Source of the DNA: JAGXIT01 sp049293335
Lineage (GTDB): Bacteria; Patescibacteriota; Saccharimonadia; Saccharimonadales; UBA4665
DNA length: 19,303 nt
Reading direction: 5' to 3'
Assembly (NCBI GenBank): GCA_049293335.1
Contig: JBATSO010000057.1
Location: 1 to 19,303 of the forward strand
A program made the position numbers and the translations under genes. The notes below the pieces were generated by a model, which did not search any database, was not told the DNA's origin, and worked only from the letters and a program-made list of their open reading frames with translations. Below are positions 6,149-13,804 of the stretch, in pieces (position 1 is the first letter of the stretch; every line of letters begins with the position of its first letter).

Positions 6149-6570
6149 AGAATAACCTTGTAGTATACGGTAATATCTGCGTTCCCACCATTGACCGTCT
6201 CCCATGTCGCCTGCACAGAATAATCTGCTCCTGAAATATTCTTAACAGTTAGAGCGTAAACAGCCCCGCCGTTCGTTTTTTTACAACTAGCCAAGAGTGT
6301 TTGAAACGACCCCGTCTGGTCAAAACAACCAGCTAAGGCAGGTTTAGTGGCAGCGGCCCTTAGTAACTCAACCTGTTGTTCAACTAGCTTTTGACCATAA
6401 CTTTGTTCTTGGGTTTGCTGCGAACTCTGAACGCTCCGATTTGTCACTGCATATGCTGCCGTTAGGACCAAACTTACAATACCAACAGCAATCATTACCT
6501 CGATTATGGTGTCACCTTTTTGGCCAAGATCACGACGAGATTTCAGTAACCGTGCAAGTCCCATCAGCAT
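6145..6570 (-). CDS. Type IV prepilin, PilV-like minor pilin with Asp at +1
   Basis: This 141-aa protein has leader ...GQKG, then DTIIEVMIAVGIVSLVLTAAY. The Gly at -1 and Glu at +5 are kept, but the usual Phe/Met at +1 is Asp. As I recall, GDTI(V/I)EV pilins are common in CPR bacteria, so this is probably a lineage trait. The short C-terminal domain has a Cys pair (about residues 82 and 96). The ATG at 6570 overlaps the previous gene's stop and has GGAG 4 nt upstream; a second ATG at 6564 is possible. Confidence 0.8.
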   Translation of the reverse strand: MLMGLARLLKSRRDLGQKGDTIIEVMIAVGIVSLVLTAAYAVTNRSVQSSQQTQEQSYGQKLVEQQVELLRAAATKPALAGCFDQTGSFQTLLASCKKTNGGAVYALTVKNISGADYSVQATWETVNGGNADITVYYKVIL

Positions 6571-7421
6571 GTTACTCCATTTTTAATCTGGTAGGACACC
6601 TCAAGCCCCGCCGATATAGTAATAAGGCCTGACTGATCAGTGCCGCCACTCGCAAAACATAACGCGACACTCTTAAGCTGCCTCTCGTAGCCAGCTAAGT
6701 TAAGCTGTAGCATATCATCATCGAACGGACGGGAAGATATTTGGGTATAAGCGTACGCGGTGAAAGACTGGCTCCCAACGGCAGTATTAGGCGACCCGCC
6801 GCTACTCAATATTGCAATACGAGCAGTGCTCCCCGGAGTATATGTTTCTACGACGTCATTACTTAACGTATAATCAGCCTTTTTAAAAGTAATACTACTA
6901 GGCAGTTGGGTAGATTCCGTCATATTAGGCGCAGATATATTTTCGTATCCTGTTGAACCCGACATCGTTGGTCCAAGCGCCGTAATACGCCAATAATTTG
7001 GCGCTGCGCCAACCACTGGTGTTGGCCGCCCGTCGACAAGACTTCTTTGGGCCGCCAACGGTACAACAACGAGCTTATCGGTGTAGTACGACCCTCCAGT
7101 TAAAAGCGCACTCCCAATAAAAACGCAGTCGCCGTGAGTACCCTGACTTGCAGCACCAGCGGTAATCTCAAGCGCCCTCGTGCCAACCGAGGAGCAGCTA
7201 AAGCCTCCTCTGTTCGAATAATATCCACTAGCAATCTGGTTTATAACTTGCTGAAACTGTTGCTGCAGATTTCGTATACCCACTTGAAAATCAGTTTTAT
7301 TCTGTCTGCCATTTATAAGTAAAGCTGCCATAACGAAGATTGAGCCTGTAACGGCCAAAACTATCATGGTCTCGACAATTGTAAACCCCTTGGCCGACAT
7401 CGCACTACCACCCCTATTCAT
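6564..7421 (-). CDS. Type IV prepilin, first gene of the minor-pilin operon
   Basis: About 285 aa. The leader ends SAKG, then FTIVETMIVLAVTGSIFVMAALLI: Gly -1, Phe +1, Glu +5 and a hydrophobic helix. The extracellular domain is large for a pilin and Gly/Ser/Thr-rich. It may be a FimT/PilW-type initiator or tip pilin; the exact class is not recognised. There are two start options. ATG 7421 lies 7 nt after the extended -10 TGCTATAAT (leaderless, as for other genes here). ATG 7400 has AGGGGTGG about 7 nt upstream and gives the short leader MSAKG. An ATG at 7430 overlaps the -10 box and is unlikely. Confidence 0.78.
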   Translation of the reverse strand: MNRGGSAMSAKGFTIVETMIVLAVTGSIFVMAALLINGRQNKTDFQVGIRNLQQQFQQVINQIASGYYSNRGGFSCSSVGTRALEITAGAASQGTHGDCVFIGSALLTGGSYYTDKLVVVPLAAQRSLVDGRPTPVVGAAPNYWRITALGPTMSGSTGYENISAPNMTESTQLPSSITFKKADYTLSNDVVETYTPGSTARIAILSSGGSPNTAVGSQSFTAYAYTQISSRPFDDDMLQLNLAGYERQLKSVALCFASGGTDQSGLITISAGLEVSYQIKNGVTC

Positions 7422-7428
7422 AGGCCTC

Positions 7429-7437
7429 ATTATAGCA
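7429..7437 (-). promoter_or_regulatory. Extended -10 promoter of the minor-pilin operon
   Basis: The minus strand reads TGCTATAAT, a consensus extended -10, identical to the pilM promoter box at 16187-16195. No good -35 is seen. It would start RNA near 7422, just before ATG 7421, and drive the four minor-pilin genes leftwards. Confidence 0.7.
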
Positions 7438-7475
7438 TAACCGTTGTGCTACAAAACTACTGATTTTTATGGTTT

Positions 7476-8378
7476 TTACTGTAGCAATATGCGCTGATAC
7501 CACTCTACAATTCGCGCTCCAAAAAGCAACACAATCATACAGCCCGCCAGTAGATATGGCCCAAACGGTACCTGCTGCGTCATGCCATTTTTGCCCTTCA
7601 CTATAAGGGGTAGGCTGATCACGGTTCCCACCAGTGAGGCAAAAAACACGACCAGAAGCGCTCGCAACGGCGTACCGGCTATTAATCCGAGTGCTATAGC
7701 CAATTTAACATCTCCGCCGCCAATCCACCGCCCCTTCGATACCTGGTACAGCACCCAGAACAAACCAAAGACCAGTACCGCTCCTGCGGACGGGTTCCAC
7801 AAAGCAACGAGCGTATGACTCCAAAGCGCAACTACCAAGACCTCACTTGCCGCCACTGCCGTGAGTGGGTAAACGAGTTTGTTTGGTAACAAAAACCACT
7901 TCATGTCATAGAGTGCCAGAGCCACAAAAAATACCACATACACCAGACCGTAGGTAAAATGCACCAAATGAACACCACTAAAGCTCATCGGCCACACACT
8001 ATAAAGCAACGTAAAAAGGAAGCCTGTTAGGAGCTCTATAAGCGGATACTGCACCGAGATAGCCTTAGCACAGTAACGACACCTACCACGCAAAGTCAAC
8101 CAGCTAAAAATCGGTATGAGGTCTCTAGGGGCGAGCACATGATGGCACTGTGGACACATACTGCGTCCCTTCAGTATCGACAAGTCTTTGGAAGAGCTCG
8201 GAGCTTGGAGCTTGGAGCTTGGAGACTTAACGCTACTGGAGCTTTGAGCGTTTCCTTTCTTAGATCTAAGATCTAAACTCCAAGATCTCCTTTTACCCTG
8301 CTCATGCAGCCGCCACACTAGAGCATTAATAAAGCTACCCAGTAAAACACCAACGATAAAAAACATCCCAGGAATCAT
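7476..8378 (-). CDS. pilD: Prepilin peptidase / N-methyltransferase PilD
   Basis: This 300-aa polytopic membrane enzyme cleaves prepilin leaders after Gly and methylates the new N-terminus. N-terminal GSFINALVWRL is at about 14-24. The zinc-type cysteines are C75/C78 and C100/C103. The catalytic aspartates are Asp158 in LYDMKWFLLPNK and Asp223 in GGGDVKLAIALG. Seven or eight hydrophobic segments follow. Odd: about 35 Ser/Lys-rich residues (about 32-68) separate the N-terminal segment from the first CxxC, and their DNA is repetitive (8200-8274). ATG 8378 is favoured over GTG 8384 because an extended -10 lies exactly 6 nt upstream of the ATG and no Shine-Dalgarno exists. Confidence 0.92.
   Translation of the reverse strand: MIPGMFFIVGVLLGSFINALVWRLHEQGKRRSWSLDLRSKKGNAQSSSSVKSPSSKLQAPSSSKDLSILKGRSMCPQCHHVLAPRDLIPIFSWLTLRGRCRYCAKAISVQYPLIELLTGFLFTLLYSVWPMSFSGVHLVHFTYGLVYVVFFVALALYDMKWFLLPNKLVYPLTAVAASEVLVVALWSHTLVALWNPSAGAVLVFGLFWVLYQVSKGRWIGGGDVKLAIALGLIAGTPLRALLVVFFASLVGTVISLPLIVKGKNGMTQQVPFGPYLLAGCMIVLLFGARIVEWYQRILLQ
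8200..8274. repeat. Tandem and palindromic repeats inside pilD
   Basis: On the plus strand, three tandem GGAGCTT units plus a partial one (8200-8224) are followed by the inverted repeat AACGCT/AGCGTT (8229-8252) and doubled AGATCT palindromes (8262-8274). The array encodes part of the Ser/Lys-rich insert of PilD without breaking the frame. Three 7-nt units equal 21 nt, so the frame is kept. Confidence 0.65.
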
Positions 8379-8384
8379 TATCAC

Positions 8385-8393
8385 ATTGTATCA
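8385..8393 (-). promoter_or_regulatory. Extended -10 promoter, leaderless pilD start
   Basis: The minus strand reads TGATACAAT, then 6 nt, then ATG 8378. The predicted start site is the A of the ATG. The spacing is the same as for the PH-domain gene. The -35 is weak (TTCTCC at 17 nt). Confidence 0.5.
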
Positions 8394-8624
8394 ATATCTC
8401 AGCGTAGGGAGAAGAAGCTTAGAGAGGCTTAGGACGTGACACAAGCAAACCAGGAAAGGCTGGTGGATAGATGCTTAGACAGTCGGACTGAGTACCCATA
8501 TTTTACGAGGCTTGAACCACCGAATTGACGGGTAAATGCCACACTTTTTCGGTAGTAGCTCGATATTTTAGCTCGGGTCGATATAACTATCAAGCCCGAG
8601 CAATCGTGTTGTATATTCAGCTAT
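8394..8624 (-). other. Spacer behind pilA with one strong hairpin
   Basis: No ORF or tRNA is seen. The clear element is a hairpin at 8571-8601: GCTCGGG/CCCGAGC with an inner GATA/TATC stem, beginning 24 nt after the pilA stop. On the minus strand it is followed by TAAAATAT, so it is a weak terminator or a 3' stabilising structure for the abundant pilin mRNA. The rest (8394-8570) holds nothing I recognise. Confidence 0.4.
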
Positions 8625-9125
8625 TTAATTTAAGCACTTGACGATATTCGCAGTGCCACTCTCGGCGACAAACAATAGAGCAACACTTCGACCGGTACCG
8701 TTGCCCATATAAAGACCAGAGGCGGTCGCATTACACTTGCCATTTACGCCACGCACGATCTGCACAGTCCCCACTGGGCTTGAAGACGTAATAGGAGTAG
8801 TTCCGGCATCGATCTGCACAGTCGTAATCGAACCATCAACGCGAACTGTCTCTACATTGCCTGAGGCTCCAATGGTAACCGTATTGCTAGCTGGAGCTGT
8901 CGCAGCCATAGGTGCAGGCAAAGTACCGTTGTTATTGCCTATGTAGTTGTTCACCCCAGTAAACAGGTTGTTAGCATTCGTGTTTAAAGTATTATTACGT
9001 GCCTGACGCTGCAAAGCAGGAACCGCCAAAAAGACCACCACCATAATAAGCCCGGCAATGGCTAAAACAATCAGAACTTCAATAATCGTGAAGCCTTTGT
9101 TCACCTTTTGTAATTTTGTAGTCAT
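8625..9125 (-). CDS. pilA: Major type IV pilin
   Basis: This 166-aa prepilin has leader MTTKLQKVNKG, then FTIIEVLIVLAIAGLIMVVV with Glu at +5, then an alpha-helical stretch and a Gly/Thr/Asn-rich globular part. Cys131 and Cys164 near the C-terminus could close a D-loop as in classical pilins. It is probably the main fibre subunit: its N-terminus is the most canonical, it is monocistronic with its own promoter, and it follows pilC. The ATG has AAAGGGG about 10 nt upstream, so this gene, unlike many neighbours, uses a normal ribosome-binding site and leader. Confidence 0.88.
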   Translation of the reverse strand: MTTKLQKVNKGFTIIEVLIVLAIAGLIMVVVFLAVPALQRQARNNTLNTNANNLFTGVNNYIGNNNGTLPAPMAATAPASNTVTIGASGNVETVRVDGSITTVQIDAGTTPITSSSPVGTVQIVRGVNGKCNATASGLYMGNGTGRSVALLFVAESGTANIVKCLN

Positions 9126-9169
9126 AATGCAAGTGCCCCTTTACCCCATCTTATTATGCTTATACTTGA

Positions 9170-9198
9170 ATGATACGGAGTCAATGGCTAAAATGCAA
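9170..9198 (-). promoter_or_regulatory. Possible pilA promoter
   Basis: The minus strand has TTGCAT (9198-9193), a 17-nt spacer and TATCAT (9175-9170), placing the start about 40 nt before the pilA ATG. A nearby TTGACT lacks a well-spaced -10. It lies in the 83-nt gap behind pilC. Confidence 0.4.
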
Positions 9199-9208
9199 GC
9201 TTTTGCTA

Positions 9209-10429
9209 CTATCTACCAAAACCGCTCTGGCCCGCCAGCCCGTAGATTGGCAGCAGAACGGCCGCCACAACGATAAAAGCAACAACACCTAGGACAATCA
9301 TCATGACTGGCTCAATTATACTCGAGATATTTTCAACTTCAGTGTCGACTTCTTTTTCATAATAGTCTGCCACTTTGGCCATCATCTGCTCTATCGCTCC
9401 AGATTGCTCACCAATACGCACCATGTTTGGCACAAGCAGCAAAAAATTTGGATCACCATCGATGCTATCAGCTAGGCTCTTGCCGCCTTTGACTTTTTCG
9501 GCGGCTGCAAGGATTGCCCGACTAATGTGCACATTATTTACGGCATCTGCCGTAATACTCAACATCTGTAGCAAAGGTACCCCGCTCGATACAAGCGTTG
9601 TTCCCGTTCGTGCAAAACGCGCCATATAGACTTTCATAAAAAGCGGTCCAATCGGCCAACTCCTCATTTTAAGCTTATCAACCACCTCTTTTCCGGGGCC
9701 GGTGCGCGCCCAACGCGACGTAAAAAAGATACTAACGCCAGCAAACACAGCTACCAACCACCAATACTTAATGGTGAAGTCAGAAACCGCTAATAAAATA
9801 CGGGTAATCAATGGGAGCCTCGCACCTGGCATGCCAGCGTAAAGCATTTTAACTTGCGGCAACACTTTGATAACCATAAAGCCAACCACTGCCACCATAA
9901 CACCTAGCACTACGGCCGGGTATATCATGGCACCCTTGATTTTGCTGTTTAGGTCGGCCTCTTTTTCTTGCTGTACCGCTAAGCGTTCCAGCGCTTGGTC
10001 GAGCGTACCCGAAGACTCGCCTGCCGCAATAAGGCTTAGATACACCTGGTTAAATACCCGTGGGTGTTTACCCATGGCCGCAGCCAAGGTCCCTCCGCCT
10101 TCTACGTCACCAACTACTTGATTTAGTACAATCTGTAGCGCCTTATTTGTCGTTTGACTATTGACGCTCCGCAGCGCCTGAAGTAAAGGCAATCCTGCAT
10201 TTATGAGCGTACTAAGCTGGCGGCTAAACAATACTCTATCTTTTGCTTTTACCTTCCCCTTAAGTTTACCAAGACCACTGAATCCCTCAGACTCAAGCTT
10301 GATATGCGTTGCCACTAGCCCTTGATTGCCGATAAGTCTTGCAGCCGCCGACTCGCTGTCTGCCTGTACGGTCGCTTTAACCTGCTTACCTGTCTGCGGG
10401 TTACGGGCCGTATAGTTATAATTTAGCAT
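9209..10429 (-). CDS. pilC: T4P inner-membrane platform protein PilC
   Basis: This 406-aa protein has two repeated T2SSF domains, each starting with the FxRxLxTLxxAGxPLLQ-type motif: FSRQLSTLINAGLPLLQAL at about 68 and FARTGTTLVSSGVPLLQML at about 272. Membrane segments are at about 170-193, 225-240 and 375-398. It couples the PilB/PilT motors to pilin insertion and extraction. The N-terminus YTARNPQTGK is typical. ATG 10429 is preferred because family homology starts there and GGGGTAGGG precedes it; the open frame runs 12 codons further into the palindromic spacer. Confidence 0.93.
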   Translation of the reverse strand: MLNYNYTARNPQTGKQVKATVQADSESAAARLIGNQGLVATHIKLESEGFSGLGKLKGKVKAKDRVLFSRQLSTLINAGLPLLQALRSVNSQTTNKALQIVLNQVVGDVEGGGTLAAAMGKHPRVFNQVYLSLIAAGESSGTLDQALERLAVQQEKEADLNSKIKGAMIYPAVVLGVMVAVVGFMVIKVLPQVKMLYAGMPGARLPLITRILLAVSDFTIKYWWLVAVFAGVSIFFTSRWARTGPGKEVVDKLKMRSWPIGPLFMKVYMARFARTGTTLVSSGVPLLQMLSITADAVNNVHISRAILAAAEKVKGGKSLADSIDGDPNFLLLVPNMVRIGEQSGAIEQMMAKVADYYEKEVDTEVENISSIIEPVMMIVLGVVAFIVVAAVLLPIYGLAGQSGFGR

Positions 10430-10455
10430 GGCCCTACCCCATTTGGTCGCAAAGT

Positions 10456-10549
10456 CATGAGACATGAGCCATGAGTCGTGAATAGTAACGAGAAATTGTC
10501 GTCTTTACGACAATTCTTGCCTCTTGTCTCGTGTCTCGTGTCTCTCATG
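10456..10549. repeat. Palindromic spacer between pilT and pilC
   Basis: The whole pilT-pilC spacer folds on itself. The outer arms CATGAGACA (10456-10464) and TGTCTCTCATG (10539-10549) pair with a 2-nt bulge. The inner arms AATTGTCGT (10494-10502) and ACGACAATT (10507-10515) pair perfectly over 9 bp. Between them lie direct repeats, with CATGAG units on one side and GTCTCGT units on the other, that are partly complementary. It could attenuate transcription or protect the pilT mRNA end; a mobile repeat is the alternative. Confidence 0.6.
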
Positions 10550-11617
10550 CTAGTCCCTCATTAATCTATCGAGTTCATCGATATCGATGGCACAGTTTCG
10601 AGCCTCGTCGTAGCTGATGGTGCCCGCGTGAACCAACGAGACCAACTGCTTATCCATGCTCTGCATACCAAACTCGGCGCCTGTTTGAATAACCGCATCG
10701 AGCTGATGCGTTTTGCCCTCACGAATGATGTTGCGCACAGCTGGAGTGGCTATTAAAATTTCGGCAGCGGCAATTCGCCCGCCGCCAATAGCTGGCACCA
10801 AACGCTGGCTACAAATAGCCATCAAAATGTTGCTTAACTGCGCTCGAATTTGCGGCTGCTGATGCGGCGGAAACACATCGACCATACGGTCGATAGACTG
10901 AGCGGCGCTATTGGTATGGAGGGTTGCAAAAACAAGGTGACCTGTTTCGGCAATGGTAATAGCGCTAGCAATGGTTTCAAGGTCTCGCATTTCGCCAATG
11001 AGAACCACATCGGGGTCTTCGCGCAGCGAACTGCGCAGTGCCGCGCTAAACGAATAGGTGTCATAGTGTACCTCGCGCTGCACAATCACCGACTTATTAC
11101 TTTTGTGCGTGTATTCAATAGGGTCTTCGATGGTAATAATATGCTTCGCTTGTTCCATATTTATTTTATGAATCAGCGCCGCTAGGCTAGTTGACTTACC
11201 CGAGCCAGTTGGGCCTGTTACCAGCACCAACCCACGGGGGTATTCGGCAAATTTAGTCGTAATTGGCGGCAAACCAAGCTGCTCAATACTTAACATTTCA
11301 TTTGGAATGAGACGAAGCGCCGCGGCCAAGTTGCCGCGTTCATGAAAAGCATTCACACGGAACCGACCAAGGTCGCCAAAAGCAAAGCTAAAGTCAAACT
11401 CTTTGTCTTTTAAGAGCATTTGTTTTTGGTCATCGTCAAGAATGGCGAAAATAAGTGTTTCTACGGTTTCTTCAGTAAGAACATCGGCGGCGCTGACTGG
11501 CACCAAAGAACCGTCTACGCGTAGCATAGGCGGCAAGCCAACCTGTATATGAAGGTCGGAGGCCTTACGTTTTACGACCTCCTCTAGTAGTATTTCGATT
11601 CGCGGTTGACCAGCCAT
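10550..11617 (-). CDS. pilT: Pilus retraction ATPase PilT
   Basis: This 355-aa hexameric AAA-type secretion ATPase depolymerises the pilus. N-terminal ASDLHIQVG is at 19-27. Walker A GPTGSGKST is at 135-143, the Asp box around IEDPIEY (163-169), Walker B DVVLIGEMRD at 203-212 and the His box TGHLVFATLHTNSA at 225-238. AVRNIIREGKTHQL (293-306) matches the PilT-specific AIRNLIRE motif and separates it from PilB. The start has AAGGGG 8 nt upstream, within a short upstream ORF whose TAA overlaps the ATG as TAATG. Confidence 0.95.
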   Translation of the reverse strand: MAGQPRIEILLEEVVKRKASDLHIQVGLPPMLRVDGSLVPVSAADVLTEETVETLIFAILDDDQKQMLLKDKEFDFSFAFGDLGRFRVNAFHERGNLAAALRLIPNEMLSIEQLGLPPITTKFAEYPRGLVLVTGPTGSGKSTSLAALIHKINMEQAKHIITIEDPIEYTHKSNKSVIVQREVHYDTYSFSAALRSSLREDPDVVLIGEMRDLETIASAITIAETGHLVFATLHTNSAAQSIDRMVDVFPPHQQPQIRAQLSNILMAICSQRLVPAIGGGRIAAAEILIATPAVRNIIREGKTHQLDAVIQTGAEFGMQSMDKQLVSLVHAGTISYDEARNCAIDIDELDRLMRD

Positions 11618-11697
11618 TATCGAGCCCCTTCTAGCTGTAACGCACGTGGCCGCCCTGTTGCTTGCCTATTGCTCTTTGTCGTTTTGTTGCTTTTCAT
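11617..11697 (-). CDS. Possible 26-aa leader ORF coupled to pilT
   Basis: An ATG with a strong ribosome-binding site (AAAGGTGG, 4 nt spacing) opens a 26-codon frame in the pilB-pilT spacer. Its TAA stop shares bases with the pilT start (TAATG), an arrangement that favours translational coupling. The product would be strongly basic (Lys/Arg-rich) with no membrane segment or known domain. It may be a translated leader adjusting pilT expression, or just a spacer with a chance frame. Confidence 0.4.
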   Translation of the reverse strand: MKSNKTTKSNRQATGRPRALQLEGAR

Positions 11698-11735
11698 GTT
11701 CCCACCTTTACTTGTCATCTTGCTCGCTCATACCT

Positions 11736-13538
11736 TTATGCACTGTTGGCTGAAGCCACGCGGTTGATCTCTTGCACGGTCGTTCGACCTGCGAGTGCCT
11801 TTAGATAGCCGTCTTGACGCATCGTTACCATGCCTTCTCGCTCAGCTTGCGCTTGAATCTCCGAACTTGTCGCACGCTTTAAAATGAGCTGTTGAATCTC
11901 GTCGCTGACATCAAAAACTTCGTATACACCCATTCGGCCTTTGTAGCCGCCAGGGGAATCGGGTGTATCTTTGCCCCTGGTTAAAGTATAAGCGGTATCA
12001 CCTGCCAATGGCAAGCTCTCGTACCCTAAATCTTTCGCAACAGCGGGCATATGCTCGGCATCTTGCGGCAAAAGTGACCCCAGCGCTTCTTTAATGGCGA
12101 CTGTTTCAGCAGCGTCTGACTGATATTGTTCAGTCGATTTGCCCAAGCGCCGCACCAAACGCTGGCCAATCACCACATGCACCGTACTAGCAATCAAGAA
12201 AGGTTCGACGCCCATATCGAGCAAGCGTGGCAAAATGCCCGCGGCGCTGTTGGTGTGTAGCGTGCTGAACACTAAGTGCCCCGTGAGGCTGGCTTGTACA
12301 GCGAGCTCGGCTGTTTCCTTGTCGCGAATTTCCCCCACCATTACAATATCGGGGTCTTGGCGCAAAATAGACCGCAGCCCGCCCGAGAACGTCAGGCCAA
12401 CATCGGCATTCACCTGTATTTGATTAATCCCGTTCATTTTGTATTCAACAGGGTCTTCCAGGGTGACGATGTTAACACCATCGCTCATAACCTCTTGTAG
12501 CAAAGCGTACAGGCTGGTAGATTTACCAGAACCCGTTGGGCCAGAGGTTAGAATCATGCCATTTGTACGCTTTAACCCCTCGCGAATGGTTTGCAAACTT
12601 CGTCCTACGTAACCCATATCTTCCAAATGAAGGCTGGTGCCACTTTTGTCGAGCAAGCGGATGACCACCTGCTCGCCCCATATAACAGGACTCACTGAAA
12701 TACGTAGGTCTATGTCTTTGTCGCCTACCGTTATAGTAAATTCGCCGTCTTGCGGAATTCGGTGCTCGTCAATCTTAAGATTGGCTAAAATTTTAATACG
12801 CGACACCAGGGGTGGTTCGGTACTTTTCGGTAGCATCATAATTTCGCGCAATATGCCATCTATTCGGCAACGAATCTTTAAACTGTCTTTTAATGGTTCA
12901 ATATGAACATCGCTGGCACGGTTTTTGGCAGCGTATTCGAGAATAGTTGAAAGTGCCTTACTAATCGGCGAATCTTGCACAATGGTGGTAATGTTTTCGG
13001 CGGCTTTTTGTGCCTTTTTTTCTTCGGCTTGAGTGGTGTCGATCTTCACGTCTTCACCCATTTGGCCAATGGCGTCGACTAAGTTATCGGAAAGTTTGGC
13101 GTCGTACTGGTGTAACACCTGGCGAATACCTTCTTCGCTGGCCGCATAGACTTTTAGCGGTCGCCCTATTCGGTTGCTCAAAAAGTCAACAGCTTGCACA
13201 TTGTCGGCATCGAGCATAGCCACTACCAAACGGTGTTGCATTTCGCCCAAGGGCACGGCCATATAGCGTTCGGCTACATCTTTTGGCAGCAGCTCTAAAA
13301 CCTTGGCCTCAATTTTAGCCTCAAGCAAATTAACGTACGGTATTTTGGAAACGTGGGCCGAGGTTTTGGTAAGCTGCTCGTTGCTCACCTTGCCGCTGGT
13401 TACAAGCAGGCTAAATAATGGGGTTGAGGTGTCTTTTGACTGAGCTTTCAGTTCTGCAAGGTCTGCACGGGTCAAAACCTTGTCTTCGACAAGCATGTTC
13501 TCGACCTGCACCTGTGCCTCTGCAGATAGTACGCTCAC
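11736..13538 (-). CDS. pilB: Pilus extension ATPase PilB
   Basis: This 600-aa motor powers pilus polymerisation. It has an N-terminal GspE/MshEN-like domain (about 5-145), a linker, an N2 domain with ASDVHIEPLKD (208-218), Walker A GPTGSGKST (333-341), Walker B DIVMVGEIRD (397-406) and a His box TGHLVFSTLHTN (419-430). The usual zinc tetracysteine after QRLVRRL is absent: the protein has a single Cys (224), and about 60 Ala/Glu/Asp-rich residues replace it before GYKGRMGVYEV (531-541). The start is GTG 13538 with AGGGGGG about 8 nt upstream, 14 nt after the preceding stop. It is the last gene of the pilM-pilB run. Confidence 0.94.
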   Translation of the reverse strand: MSVLSAEAQVQVENMLVEDKVLTRADLAELKAQSKDTSTPLFSLLVTSGKVSNEQLTKTSAHVSKIPYVNLLEAKIEAKVLELLPKDVAERYMAVPLGEMQHRLVVAMLDADNVQAVDFLSNRIGRPLKVYAASEEGIRQVLHQYDAKLSDNLVDAIGQMGEDVKIDTTQAEEKKAQKAAENITTIVQDSPISKALSTILEYAAKNRASDVHIEPLKDSLKIRCRIDGILREIMMLPKSTEPPLVSRIKILANLKIDEHRIPQDGEFTITVGDKDIDLRISVSPVIWGEQVVIRLLDKSGTSLHLEDMGYVGRSLQTIREGLKRTNGMILTSGPTGSGKSTSLYALLQEVMSDGVNIVTLEDPVEYKMNGINQIQVNADVGLTFSGGLRSILRQDPDIVMVGEIRDKETAELAVQASLTGHLVFSTLHTNSAAGILPRLLDMGVEPFLIASTVHVVIGQRLVRRLGKSTEQYQSDAAETVAIKEALGSLLPQDAEHMPAVAKDLGYESLPLAGDTAYTLTRGKDTPDSPGGYKGRMGVYEVFDVSDEIQQLILKRATSSEIQAQAEREGMVTMRQDGYLKALAGRTTVQEINRVASANSA

Positions 13539-13552
13539 TACTGCACCCCCCT

Positions 13553-13804
13553 CTATTGACCAGTGCCATTAAAAGGGTTTTGGTTGGCGTTCGTGCTCAG
13601 TTGGCTTGTTAGGGTCGGGTTAATACTTTTTTCGTTAAAAAAACGCTTATCGGGCAAAGTAAAGTCGATCGATATCGGGTCTACTTTTTCGATTGTTTGC
13701 TGACGATTTTCAGGGGTAACAAAAATTCTATTCGACAATAAAAATGACATTACTGAACTAAAGAACGCTACCACGATAATAACAACTATATCTTTTTGTT
13801 TCAT
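13553..13804 (-). CDS. Small single-pass membrane protein in the PilMNO block
   Basis: This 83-aa protein has a short basic start, one transmembrane helix (about 6-24, IVVIIVVAFFSSVMSFLLS) and a polar extracellular tail with Pro/Asn. No domain is recognised. Its place, directly after pilO (overlapping stop/start ATGA) and before pilB, is where pilP lies in Gram-negative operons. It has no lipobox and no PilP-like sequence, so a PilP-analogue role is only inferred from position. Confidence 0.7.
   Translation of the reverse strand: MKQKDIVVIIVVAFFSSVMSFLLSNRIFVTPENRQQTIEKVDPISIDFTLPDKRFFNEKSINPTLTSQLSTNANQNPFNGTGQ

Noticed and set aside
11709..11732. Seven-codon ORF directly after pilB
   Set aside because: The possible ribosome-binding site abuts the ATG with no spacing, and the peptide is too short to support.
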